Shown here piece after piece: positions 16,125-24,843 of a DNA stretch of 57,618 nucleotides. Both the position numbers and the translations under genes were made by a program. The notes beneath the pieces were generated by a model. The model saw only the letters and a list, made by a program, of their open reading frames with translations. It made no database searches and was not told where the DNA came from. The stretch's first letter is position 1; each line of letters starts with the position of its first letter. Source of the DNA: Syntrophorhabdaceae bacterium PtaU1.Bin034 (GTDB lineage Bacteria > Desulfobacterota_G > Syntrophorhabdia > Syntrophorhabdales > WCHB1-27); assembly GCA_002067405.1 (NCBI GenBank), contig MVRP01000006.1, positions 1 through 57,618 of the forward strand, in the 5' to 3' direction.

Positions 16125-17282
16125 ATGCATTCAGCCATAGAAAAAAAGCTCGAAATTGTCCGGCGCTTCATTCTCCGCTGGTCAGGGGTCGTTGTTTTTC
16201 TCGTCCTCTGGGAGGCGGCGCCAAGGCTTGGCTGGATTGACCGGCAGTTCGCCCCGGCCTTCTCGACGGTGCTCCAGGCCATACTCGGCCTCGCGGCTGA
16301 CGGCAGCCTTGCGAAGCACGTGATTATCAGCCTCTGGCGGGCAGCGTGCGGCCTTCTCGCCGCTGTGGCCGTCGGGATCCCCCTCGGCTTCCTGCTGGCC
16401 CTGCGCCTTCCCGTCTGGGCCACCGTCCTTGACCCGTTCTTGCGGGTCCTGAGCCAGGTGAACCCCTTCTCCCTCATGCCGGTCTTTGTTTTCTTCTTCG
16501 GACTCGGAGAGACGGCAAAGATCGTCGTCATCGCCTGGGTTTCGCTCTGGCCGGTCCTTTTCTACACCATGACGGCCGTTCAGCACGTGGAGCCCGTGCT
16601 GGTCAAGACCGGCCGGTCCTTCGCCATGCCGGATGCGCAGCTCTACAGGAAGGTGATCCTGCCGGCGGCGTTGCCGGTGATCTTTGTCGGTCTGCGTATA
16701 GGTGCGGGACTTGTCTTCTTCATGATCGTCGCCGCGGAGATGCTCGGGTCGAACGGGGGGCTCGGCTGGCTCGTCCATAACTCCGCCATGAATTACTCGA
16801 TACCGCGCATCTATGCCGGAGCGGTCCTCATAGTCGTTCTCGGCTATCTGCTTAACCGCCTTCTCCGGTCACTTGAGGCGCTGCTCTTCCCGGCCGACCA
16901 GGAACTGGTGGGTCTGGTCGAGACCCGGCCGACAACGGGGTTCTCGTGGCATCCCGGGCGGAAGAGCGCCGTCGCTGCGGCTGTCGTGATCGTCTTTTTC
17001 CTTATTGTAGGAGGGCGTGAAGTATACACAATCAACCTGAAGGCCGCCAGCCTTGACGGTTACATCGGCCAGCAGCACGATGCCGGAGCTCACACGGCGC
17101 ATCATCACCATCAGCATCATATGAAGGCAGTGGAACAGCAGGACGCCGCCGGGGCGCAAACAGCGCATCAACATCAGCACCAGCACCAGCACCAGGCGAA
17201 GGAAACGGAGCAGCAGCACGATGCCGGAGCTCACACGGCGCATCATCACCATCATCACATGAAGGGGACAGAGCATGAATAA
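16125..17282 (+). CDS. ABC transporter permease with extra transmembrane segment and His-rich C-terminal tail
   Basis: Residues 1 to about 260 are a normal SsuC/TauC-type permease with the coupling loop EPVLVKTGRSFAMPDAQLY. The protein then continues through an additional hydrophobic segment (AVAAAVVIVFFLIVGG, residues 282-297) into a tail of about 70 residues holding 22 histidines. The tail contains a duplicated unit, QQHDAGAHTAHHHH followed by (Q)HHMK, at residues 316-334 and 363-380, with an HQHQHQHQHQ run between them. Such a tail suggests metal binding, in the periplasm if the extra segment crosses the membrane outward. Family members of ordinary length (about 260 residues) lack it. The gene overlaps the next permease by 8 nt. 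Confidence 0.9.
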   Translation: MHSAIEKKLEIVRRFILRWSGVVVFLVLWEAAPRLGWIDRQFAPAFSTVLQAILGLAADGSLAKHVIISLWRAACGLLAAVAVGIPLGFLLALRLPVWATVLDPFLRVLSQVNPFSLMPVFVFFFGLGETAKIVVIAWVSLWPVLFYTMTAVQHVEPVLVKTGRSFAMPDAQLYRKVILPAALPVIFVGLRIGAGLVFFMIVAAEMLGSNGGLGWLVHNSAMNYSIPRIYAGAVLIVVLGYLLNRLLRSLEALLFPADQELVGLVETRPTTGFSWHPGRKSAVAAAVVIVFFLIVGGREVYTINLKAASLDGYIGQQHDAGAHTAHHHHQHHMKAVEQQDAAGAQTAHQHQHQHQHQAKETEQQHDAGAHTAHHHHHHMKGTEHE

Positions 17283-18081
17283 AAGAGGGATAGTTGCGCG
17301 CAGGCTGATACTACTTGCCGTTGTCCTGATTGTCTGGGAGGCTGTGCCCCGGACGGGGCTCGTCAACCCGCTCTTTATCCCGCCCCTGTCCGGGGTGGCT
17401 GCAGCGCTGCGCGACGTGATCGCAACCGGCGAGCTTTCTACCCACACGCTGCTGAGCTTGCAGAGGGCCGTGCTCGGCCTCATCGCCGGGCTCGTCATCG
17501 GCCTGCCCCTCGGGCTTCTCCTCGGCGGATGGTTTCCGCGGACGCAGACTGCCCTCGAGCCTCTCATGGAGCTCTTTGCGCAAGCAAACCCCCTCATACT
17601 TTTCCACGTCATCATGCTCTTCCTCGGCATAGGAGAGGCGGCAAAAACCTTTATCATCGCCTGGCTTTGCCTCTGGCCGATCACGTTCAGCACCATCACC
17701 GGCATTCGGACAATCGATCCGTCCGTTCTCAAGATGGCCCGTTCTCTCGGGCTCGGACGCATGCGTCTTTTCGTGCTGGTGACGCTTCCCGCCGCAGCGC
17801 CCTCCGTCTTCGCAGGGCTGCGGCTGTCGGCGGGCTACGCCTTTATCATGCTCATTGCCGCGGAGATGATGGGGGCGAGTTCCGGTCTTGGCTGGCTCGT
17901 GATCCAGTTCCAGGAAAGCTACACCGCTACCAGGATATTTGCCGCTGCCCTCGTCATCACTGCCCTGGCGATCGGGGCAGACTCACTGCTCAAGCTCCTG
18001 GGCGGGCGGTTTCTCAAGGGCACGGAGTCTGCCACCGATGATTACGTGCAACTGACCGGTGGGGCGCGGGGAAGGGAGTAA
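17275..18081 (+). CDS. ABC transporter permease, SsuC/TauC family
   Basis: A 268-residue permease partner of the His-tailed permease. The family hallmarks are AGLVIGLPLGLLLGGWF and the coupling loop DPSVLKMARSLGLGRMRLF. The ATG lies inside the His-rich tail codons of the preceding gene, so translation is coupled. The stop codon is immediately followed by the start of the acetolactate-decarboxylase-like gene. With the ATPase at 14102 it forms a near-complete importer; no binding protein gene is in this operon, so the one at 5843 may serve. Confidence 0.9.
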   Translation: MNKRGIVARRLILLAVVLIVWEAVPRTGLVNPLFIPPLSGVAAALRDVIATGELSTHTLLSLQRAVLGLIAGLVIGLPLGLLLGGWFPRTQTALEPLMELFAQANPLILFHVIMLFLGIGEAAKTFIIAWLCLWPITFSTITGIRTIDPSVLKMARSLGLGRMRLFVLVTLPAAAPSVFAGLRLSAGYAFIMLIAAEMMGASSGLGWLVIQFQESYTATRIFAAALVITALAIGADSLLKLLGGRFLKGTESATDDYVQLTGGARGRE

Positions 18082-18843
18082 ATGGGAACGATTTTGAAAA
18101 TTGGGTTCGGAAAAGCGGAACACGGCGAAAGGAGTGCGAAGAATATGGGTGAGAGAACTGTTGCGAAAGAGGGGATAGCTGCACCATTCCAGGTGAAATG
18201 GATAGGGGCCCAGAAAGATGTGCTGAAGGGTGACCTGACGGCCCGTATAGCGCTCCACTACCTTGAGGGTCTCAGTTCACTCTACGCCGTGGGCCCCCTC
18301 GAGGGGCTCAAAGGGGAGGTGACGATCCTGCACAGCGTTCCCTCCATATCGAGGGTAGAGGAAGGCAAGAGGATCGTCATTGACTCGAGCTTCTGCAATG
18401 GCGCCTGCTTCCTCGCTTACGTCCAGGTAGGGCACTGGCATGAAGTCGCATTGCCTTCCCGTGTGCTGCGAGAAGCCGAGCTAGAGTGGTTCCTTCCCGA
18501 GGCTGCGGCCGCTATCGGGATCGACCCCGGAGAACCGTTTCCCTATCTACTGGAGGGAACACCGCGGTCCGTGGAATTTCACATTCTCAATAAAATCGAC
18601 AACCAGCCCCATAACCGGGAGCGGCACGAGCGGGCAAAAGTGCATTTCCGCCTGAAAGCGAGCGCACTCACCATCATCGGTTTTTACTCCAGCAATCATC
18701 GGGGGATATTTACCCCCGGCCACAGCTCGATCCACCAGCATGTCGTCACGAAGGGCGGAGCTGTCGCCGGTCATGTGGATGGCATTTCGCTTACCCCCGG
18801 AGTCCGGCTTTTCTTGCCTGATCCGTACGGCCCGCGTATATGA
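18082..18843 (+). CDS. Alpha-acetolactate decarboxylase (BudA/AlsD)-like protein
   Basis: A 253-residue protein resembling the acetolactate decarboxylase family in its C-terminal half: ERHERAKVHFR, then IGFYSSNHRGIFTPGHSSIHQH and GHVDGISLTPGVRLFLP. The clustered histidines (HRG, HSSIHQH, GHVDG) correspond to the zinc site of BudA. The N-terminal half is more divergent, and the usual glycolytic acetoin neighbours are missing. In an operon with transporter, Fe protein and methyltransferase genes it may act on another beta-keto or hydroxy acid. An internal Met at 18145 with AAAGGAG upstream is an alternative start. Family assignment is fairly secure, function is not. Confidence 0.7.
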   Translation: MGTILKIGFGKAEHGERSAKNMGERTVAKEGIAAPFQVKWIGAQKDVLKGDLTARIALHYLEGLSSLYAVGPLEGLKGEVTILHSVPSISRVEEGKRIVIDSSFCNGACFLAYVQVGHWHEVALPSRVLREAELEWFLPEAAAAIGIDPGEPFPYLLEGTPRSVEFHILNKIDNQPHNRERHERAKVHFRLKASALTIIGFYSSNHRGIFTPGHSSIHQHVVTKGGAVAGHVDGISLTPGVRLFLPDPYGPRI

Positions 18844-18905
18844 AACCCCGGTCGGGGGCACCTGCTCGGGCTATTGAGAAAGGGGTCCCCTAAAAAGGAA
18901 GGAGC

Positions 18906-19982
18906 ATGATGTCGACAGATTTCAAAGAGACCATGACATCCGCAGAGCGGTTCGCTGCTGCAGTGAGCGGTAAACCCTACGACCGGATACCGGTGCATCT
19001 CCTCATCAGCGACCATGCGGCCCGGGTTCTCGGTGTCACGGTAGGGGAATACGAATCTTCGGCCACGCTCATGGCCAGGGGCCAGGCAGAGGCGTTCCGG
19101 AAATACGGACACGACGTGGTGAACGTCGGGCCGGGGCTCACCGGCATACCGGAAGCCCTCGGATGCCGGATCGGCCTTCCCGACGGCTCGCCATTCGTGG
19201 CTGAACCGGCCGTAAGAACGGAAAAAGACGCGGCTCGCCTGAAAGTTCCGGATCCCCACCGGGACGCAAGACTCCCCCTCTTCCTTGAAGCAGCCGTCCT
19301 CCTGCGTCATACACTCGGAAACGAGGCCGTCATATCGATGACCACCTCGGGTCCCTTCACCACGGCAGCCCATGTGCGCGGTACGGACCAGTTCCTCCGG
19401 GACCTCAGGCGGGACCCTCCTTTTGTTCACCGTATTCTCCGCGTGGCAACGGAAAGCATCATTGCTTTCGCCCGTGCAGCAGCAGAGGTCGGAGTGCGGA
19501 TCAGTCTGGCCGACCCGACTGCCTCGGGAACGATGATCGCCGCCACGCAATTCAGGGAATTTGCCCTCCCTTATCTCACCGAGGTGGTAACCGCGGTGAA
19601 GGAGGCGACGGGCGGGCCCCCGGCCCTGCATATCTGCGGCAATACGTCGAAAATATGGCGGGAGATGGCCGACACCGGGGCCGGAGTTCTTTCTCTGGAC
19701 AACGTAATAGACCTGGCCGAGGCCAAGGCAGCGGCAGGAGACAGGGCGCCCCTTCTGGGGAACATACATCCTACAGAAGTCATGTACTTAGGGAAGCCGC
19801 ATGAGGTAAGGGCCAACGCCGCGAAATGCCTTGCAAAGGCCTGGGATACGCCGAAGGGATACGTCCTCGGCCTCGGGTGCGGTCTCCCCATAGACACGCC
19901 CCCGGAGAACATCCTTGCCCTGGTCGATGCCGCCAGGGAATACGGCCGCTGGCCCCTCGATCCTGAAAGGTTCGCGCAATGA
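18906..19982 (+). CDS. Uroporphyrinogen decarboxylase family / MtaA-like corrinoid methyltransferase
   Basis: A 358-residue TIM-barrel protein of the UroD superfamily. The His-x-Cys zinc motif (LHICGNTSK, His242 and Cys244) and a later Cys325 in LGLGCGLPIDTP match the H-x-C-xn-C zinc site of MtaA/MtbA-type methyl-transferases, which move methyl groups from corrinoid proteins to thiols. UroD itself lacks this zinc site, so haem synthesis is unlikely. No corrinoid protein gene is seen nearby. ATG 18906 follows GGAAGGAG. In this operon, methyl transfer to or from a sulfur compound is a reasonable idea but unproven. Confidence 0.8.
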   Translation: MMSTDFKETMTSAERFAAAVSGKPYDRIPVHLLISDHAARVLGVTVGEYESSATLMARGQAEAFRKYGHDVVNVGPGLTGIPEALGCRIGLPDGSPFVAEPAVRTEKDAARLKVPDPHRDARLPLFLEAAVLLRHTLGNEAVISMTTSGPFTTAAHVRGTDQFLRDLRRDPPFVHRILRVATESIIAFARAAAEVGVRISLADPTASGTMIAATQFREFALPYLTEVVTAVKEATGGPPALHICGNTSKIWREMADTGAGVLSLDNVIDLAEAKAAAGDRAPLLGNIHPTEVMYLGKPHEVRANAAKCLAKAWDTPKGYVLGLGCGLPIDTPPENILALVDAAREYGRWPLDPERFAQ

Positions 19983-20003
19983 ACACGCGACTGAGGAGAC
20001 TCT

Positions 20004-20771
20004 ATGCGGATGAATTCACCTATCGGCAAAGCGATACTCTCCCTCGTGCGAGAGGGCAACTACGCCCATCCCGGAGAGGAGGAGGCCATCGAACTCGTCT
20101 TCGCTTCGGTGTCTGAAGACCCCTCGCGTTTGATCCTTGATGTGGGATGCGGTCGCGGCGGCACAGCCGACTACGTGAGGCGCCATGGCTGGGGAAGGGT
20201 CACCGCGGTTGACATCGACAACGAAACACTTTCCTTTGCGGCAAAAGAGTATCCGAAGGTGCGATTCATCCGAGAAGACGTGATGAAGATCGGCGCTCTC
20301 TGGCACAGCGCTTTTGATCTCATATACCTCTTCAACTCCTTCTACGCGTTTCCCGATCAGGATGAAGCGCTGCGCCAGATCGGGCGGACGGCGAGGCAAG
20401 GGGCAACGCTGCTTGTCTTTGACTATACAGACGTCGAGGGGGCTTTCCGCCAGTGGGCCAACAGCGATCAGGCATTCTGGGCGCCTATCGATCTGCGAGG
20501 CTTTTCCGGCAGGTTGGAGGATACCGGCTGGGATCTGGAAAGCACCACTGACATAACCGACCGCTACCGCCTCTGGTACCGGCAGCTTGTCGCTCGATTC
20601 CAGTCCAAGAAGAGCGAGATCGTCGGCGGATTCGGTGAAGAATGGTACGACTACGCATACACGACTTACACCGACCTATTGAGACTCATCGAGAACAACG
20701 TGGTCGGCGGGGTCATCATCAAGGCCAGACGAGCGCCCGATAAGTCAAGGATAAAAAGATTTAACCCCTAA
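20004..20771 (+). CDS. SAM-dependent class I methyltransferase
   Basis: A 255-residue Rossmann-fold methyltransferase. Motif I is LILDVGCGRGGTADYV; the acidic residue that holds the ribose is in VTAVDIDN, and FIREDVMKIG supplies the adenine-contacting Asp. Motif post-I and the region LIYLFNSFYAFPDQDEAL are typical of small-molecule methyltransferases. It follows the UroD/MtaA-like gene by 21 nt with GAGGAG before ATG 20004, and is the last gene of the P1 operon. Substrate unknown; with an MtaA-like neighbour, sulfur or arsenic compounds and quinone-like substrates are all possible. Confidence 0.85.
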   Translation: MRMNSPIGKAILSLVREGNYAHPGEEEAIELVFASVSEDPSRLILDVGCGRGGTADYVRRHGWGRVTAVDIDNETLSFAAKEYPKVRFIREDVMKIGALWHSAFDLIYLFNSFYAFPDQDEALRQIGRTARQGATLLVFDYTDVEGAFRQWANSDQAFWAPIDLRGFSGRLEDTGWDLESTTDITDRYRLWYRQLVARFQSKKSEIVGGFGEEWYDYAYTTYTDLLRLIENNVVGGVIIKARRAPDKSRIKRFNP

Positions 20772-21060
20772 TTCTCACCCTCCTTCGGCAGTTCAACTCC
20801 GGCATTCCCAAGGAACCCACAGTGGATTTCGCGGTCGGCCCGGGAGCCGACCTGAATTCGGGATGTGCATCAGCGGGTGTCGAGTACCGGCGCGGTCATT
20901 CAAGGGTGTCCGGTCGAAATGGGGCTAGTCCAGCGTAACACTTTAGTGCCATAAGAAGGTGCAAACTTCGGAGACGGAAAAATATTGACAGCACAATGGG
21001 TGAAAGCGGAAATTATGGAGGCGTGCACGGTTTTTTTAGAACGTCTTAGCAGGAGGCAGC
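20772..21060. other. Intergenic region after the methyltransferase
   Basis: About 290 nt without a gene. GGTCGGC/GCCGACC around 20833-20852 forms a hairpin, and CACTTTAGTG is a small palindrome near 20939. TTGACA at about 20984 could be a -35 element for the small exported protein that follows. I see no terminator with a T run and no recognisable RNA family. Confidence 0.3.
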
Positions 21061-21354
21061 ATGAAAGACAGGTTGTTGGTAGTATTCCTTATCGTGGCGG
21101 CAATGTTTGCGATGACCATTATTGTCGGCCTTACGTCTCTTCACGCACAATGCTCAGCACCAGTGGACTTGGGAGTTGACAACAAGAGCGAGGTAGACAA
21201 GCCCTTGAGCAATATCCCCGGTGTTTCCATCCCCTCGGCGGCAAGCACTTGGACCGGTACCACCAGCGGCCCCAGCGTCGCCACGTCTACAGACGCTGCT
21301 TCGGGTACAACCAGCGGACAAAAATCGAAAACCGGAACCGAGAAAGCACAGTAA
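21061..21354 (+). CDS. Small exported Ser/Thr-rich protein
   Basis: A 97-residue product with a clear signal peptide (MKDRLLVVFLIVAAMFAMTI, ending near LHAQC). The Cys after LHAQ could also be a lipobox-like site, but the motif is not typical. The mature part is low-complexity: GTTSG is repeated and Ser, Thr and Lys dominate. ATG 21061 has GGAGG at good spacing, which supports it as a real gene. I recognise no family, and it does not resemble anything else in the window. Confidence 0.55.
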   Translation: MKDRLLVVFLIVAAMFAMTIIVGLTSLHAQCSAPVDLGVDNKSEVDKPLSNIPGVSIPSAASTWTGTTSGPSVATSTDAASGTTSGQKSKTGTEKAQ

Positions 21355-21764
21355 AGGCATCTGGTAACACGTCGCTCCCGTCAGGTTCCTCAACTCTTCC
21401 GCCCTCCCTCTCTCGCCTTCGAGAGAATCACTGACATAATGCTGGCAGGGATACGGCGTAATATGGTAATCAATTAACAGCTTCATCAGACCCCGGAGCC
21501 GCACTCAACATCAACGCGAACTCAAAAGGCACAACAGGGTTTGAAAAGGCCCAGACATGCGAGGAGGGTTGCGTCTTGTCCGACCCACAAGCGGCAAACG
21601 AACAGCGGGCCTGTTTCACGGCAAAAGGTTGGAATCCGACGGGAAATAAAGGACCATTTAGCTCCTATTGAGCTACTTGTCTACCGGCAAAATTATCACA
21701 TTTTGCTTGAAACAAAACAGCGCAAGTGGTAAGTCGATAACATCCGGAAAGGATCGAATAGACT
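21355..21764. other. Intergenic region before the defence block
   Basis: About 410 nt separate the exported protein from the Res-type gene. The short frames here lack ribosome binding sites and recognisable sequence. It is the left boundary of the defence block, but I found no direct repeat or tRNA fragment matching the right boundary near 33.57 kb. Confidence 0.3.
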
Positions 21765-24700
21765 ATGGAAAACCGTTTCTTCGAGAAGCCCATCCTCAAT
21801 TCACCTTATGAGCGTCCGGTTCAACATTGGGAACTTGATGCGCAGGGCCAGCCGACCCAGCGGATCATCGACAAGCGCCGTCCCGCCGAGTTCATCACGC
21901 CGATCCCCAAACCCCAGAAACGTAAAGGCCAAGCCGGCCAACAGCAGGAGCTGGTTTTTGACGAGGGCAAAGGGCTTTCGACACAGGCCCAGCAGTACGA
22001 CCCGACCCCGATCATCAACGAACTGCGGTACCACGTGGATCAGTGGCGCGCCATCCCGAATCCAAACAACTGGCGGGTGGAACCGGAAACGGCCCGTCTG
22101 CTCCAGCACTGGCGGCACTATCGCTTCGTCGGCATCAGACCCTTCTTTTGCCAGATAGAGGCGGTAGAGACAGTCATCTGGCTAACCGAAGTGGCGCCAA
22201 AGATGGGTAAGAACGGTACGAGATTCCTGGAGCATCTGGCCAACGCCAACAACGACGCCAATCCCGGATTAATGAGGCTCGCCCTGAAGCTGGCCACCGG
22301 CGCGGGTAAAACTACCGTGATGGCCATGATCATTGCCTGGCAGACTATCAATGCGGTGCGCCGGCCCAACAGCAATAAGTTCACCCGAGGGTTCCTCGTC
22401 GTCACTCCGGGGATCACCATCAAAGACCGCCTGCGCGTGCTCCAGCCCAACGACCCGGACAGCTATTACCAGAGCCGCGAGCTTGTCCCCGCCGACATGC
22501 TTCCCGATCTGGAACGGGCCAAGATCGTGGTGACCAATTACCACGCATTCAAGCTCCGCGAGTGCATCGAACTGTCCAAGGGCGGACGCTCCTTGCTTCA
22601 AGGTCGCGGAGAGGCGCTCAATACGCTTGAGACTGAAGGGCAAATGCTGCAAAGGGTCATGCCCGGCCTTATGGGGATAAAGAACGTCCTGGTGATAAAC
22701 GACGAGGCTCACCACTGTTACCGCGAGAAACCCCGTAACAACGGCAATGAGGAGGACTTGAGAGGCGACGAAAAGAAGGAGGCCGAGAAAAACAACGAAG
22801 CTGCTAGGGTCTGGATCTCCGGCCTCGAATGCGTCAAACGGAAGCCGGGCGTCAACCGCATCATAGACCTGTCCGCCACGCCGTTCTTCCTCAGAGGTTC
22901 GGGCTATGCGGAGGGCACGCTCTTCCCCTGGACGATGAGCGACTTTTCCCTCATGGATGCCATCGAGTGCGGCATAGTCAAACTGCCACGCGTGCCTGTG
23001 GCGGACAACATACCGGGCCGCGAGATGCCAATGTTCCGCAACATATGGGAACACATCCGCAAAGACATGCCGAAAAAAGGACGGAAAAAGGCCGCGTCGC
23101 TCGATCCCCTCCAGTTGCCCACCCGGCTGCAAACCGCGCTGGAAGCGCTCTACGGCCATTACATGAAAACCTTCGACCTTTGGCAGCAGAGCGGCATCAG
23201 TGTGCCTCCCTGCTTCATTGTCGTCTGCAACAATACGTCCACTTCCAAGCTGGTATATGACTACATCTCCGGGTTTGAGTATCCCCCAAAAGAAGATGGC
23301 ACTATCCCCCCGCCATTCCTCGGCAAGTTCGCCCTCTTTTCCAACTATGACGAGCATGGCAACAAGCTGGGCCGCCCTCATACGGTCCTCATCGACAGCG
23401 AGCAGCTCGAATCGGGAGACGCCCTGGACGACAATTTCCGCGCCATGGCCTCTGACGAGATCGCCCGCTTCCGTCGTGAGATCGTAGAGCGGACCGGCGA
23501 TGTCCGCCAAGCCGAGAATCTCACCGACCAGGACCTGCTCAGAGAGGTCATGAACACGGTGGGCAAGGAAGGCCGCCTGGGCGATTCGATCCGGTGCGTG
23601 GTGTCGGTTGCCATGTTGACCGAGGGATGGGATGCGAATACGGTGACCCATGTGTTGGGGGTCCGGGCCTTCGGCACGCAACTTCTTTGCGAGCAGGTGA
23701 TCGGCCGGGCACTGCGCCGCCAGTCCTACGACCTCAACGAAGACAACCTCTTTAATGTCGAATACGCGGATGTCCTCGGGATCCCCTTCGACTTTACGGC
23801 CAAACCTGTGGTGGCGCCGCCCCAGCCGCCCCGCGAGACCATCCAGGTTAGGGCAGTGCGTCCCGACCGTGATGCGCTCGAGATCCGGTTCCCCAGGGTG
23901 GCGGGATATCGGGTCGAACTGCCTGAAGATAGGCTTACCGCAAAGTTTAACGCGGATTCGGTCCTGGAATTGACCCCTGATCTCGTCGGCCCGTCGATCA
24001 CGAAGAACCAGGGCATCATCGGCGAGGGGGTCGATCTCAATCTTGTCCATACCGGTGACTTGCGTCGTTCGACCCTGCTTTTTCACATCACTAAGTGCCT
24101 TCTCTACACGAAATGGCGTGACCCCGGAGACGATCCCGAGCTCCACCTGTTCGGCCAGTTGAAGCGGATCACGAAGGAATGGCTGGACACGTGCCTTCTT
24201 TGCAAGGGCGGCACCTTTCCTGCGCAGCTCATGTACCAGGAGCTGGCCGATATGGCGTGCGAGCGCATCACGGCAGGCATTACCCGCGCCCTCGAAGGGG
24301 AGAGGCCTATCAAAGCGATGCTCGATTCCTATAACCCCACTGGTTCCACCATGCATGTCAATTTCAACACGTCCAAGAGAGACAGGTGGCAGACCGATCC
24401 CCGCCGTTGCCACGTCAACTGGGTCATACTCGACAGCGACTGGGAGGCCGAGTTCTGTCGCCTCGCCGAATCTCATTCCCAAGTGCGGACTTACGTCAAG
24501 AACCATGGCCTCGGCTTCGAAGTGCCCTACCGCTACGGCTCGGAGATGCGTAGGTACCTTCCTGACTTCATCGTTCTTCTTGACGACGGACATGGACCGG
24601 ATGACCCTCTCCATCTCGTGGTGGAGATCAAGGGCTATCGCCGCGAAGACGCGAAAGAGAAGAGATCGACCATGGAAACCAATTGGATACCGGGGGTCAA

Positions 24701-24824
24701 CAACCTTCGGTCCTACGGCCGCTGGTCTTTCGCGGAGTTCAGGGAGGTCTTCACCATGGAATCCGATTTTCAAGCCAAAATTCGGGCTGAATTCGATAGA
24801 ATGATCGGGGAGACGGTAAAGTAA
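21765..24824 (+). CDS. Res-type (type III restriction-like) helicase-nuclease
   Basis: A 1019-residue superfamily 2 protein. Walker A ATGAGKTT is near residues 178-185, Walker B is INDEAHHCY, motif III is DLSATPFF, and motifs V and VI are TEGWDANTVTHVLGVRAFGT and CEQVIGRALRR. The C-terminal YLPDFIVLL and LVVEIKGYRREDAK stretches fit a PD-(D/E)xK nuclease. It should translocate on or cleave unmodified DNA, acting with the methyltransferase at 26450. The order res, DUF4062 ATPase, mod differs from classical type III (mod then res). ATG 21765 has only a weak AAAGGA upstream. Confidence 0.9.
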   Translation: MENRFFEKPILNSPYERPVQHWELDAQGQPTQRIIDKRRPAEFITPIPKPQKRKGQAGQQQELVFDEGKGLSTQAQQYDPTPIINELRYHVDQWRAIPNPNNWRVEPETARLLQHWRHYRFVGIRPFFCQIEAVETVIWLTEVAPKMGKNGTRFLEHLANANNDANPGLMRLALKLATGAGKTTVMAMIIAWQTINAVRRPNSNKFTRGFLVVTPGITIKDRLRVLQPNDPDSYYQSRELVPADMLPDLERAKIVVTNYHAFKLRECIELSKGGRSLLQGRGEALNTLETEGQMLQRVMPGLMGIKNVLVINDEAHHCYREKPRNNGNEEDLRGDEKKEAEKNNEAARVWISGLECVKRKPGVNRIIDLSATPFFLRGSGYAEGTLFPWTMSDFSLMDAIECGIVKLPRVPVADNIPGREMPMFRNIWEHIRKDMPKKGRKKAASLDPLQLPTRLQTALEALYGHYMKTFDLWQQSGISVPPCFIVVCNNTSTSKLVYDYISGFEYPPKEDGTIPPPFLGKFALFSNYDEHGNKLGRPHTVLIDSEQLESGDALDDNFRAMASDEIARFRREIVERTGDVRQAENLTDQDLLREVMNTVGKEGRLGDSIRCVVSVAMLTEGWDANTVTHVLGVRAFGTQLLCEQVIGRALRRQSYDLNEDNLFNVEYADVLGIPFDFTAKPVVAPPQPPRETIQVRAVRPDRDALEIRFPRVAGYRVELPEDRLTAKFNADSVLELTPDLVGPSITKNQGIIGEGVDLNLVHTGDLRRSTLLFHITKCLLYTKWRDPGDDPELHLFGQLKRITKEWLDTCLLCKGGTFPAQLMYQELADMACERITAGITRALEGERPIKAMLDSYNPTGSTMHVNFNTSKRDRWQTDPRRCHVNWVILDSDWEAEFCRLAESHSQVRTYVKNHGLGFEVPYRYGSEMRRYLPDFIVLLDDGHGPDDPLHLVVEIKGYRREDAKEKRSTMETNWIPGVNNLRSYGRWSFAEFREVFTMESDFQAKIRAEFDRMIGETVK

Positions 24825-24843
24825 GACGAGTGACAAGCTAAAG

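Noticed and set aside
16175..16190. A CTGGTCAGG stretch resembling the E-leader core
   Set aside because: It lies inside the His-tailed permease coding sequence, without the hairpin or the terminator-like stem.
22269..24836. An 855-codon minus-strand open frame
   Set aside because: It lies entirely opposite the Res-type gene, whose helicase motifs are complete. The product shows no recognisable domain.
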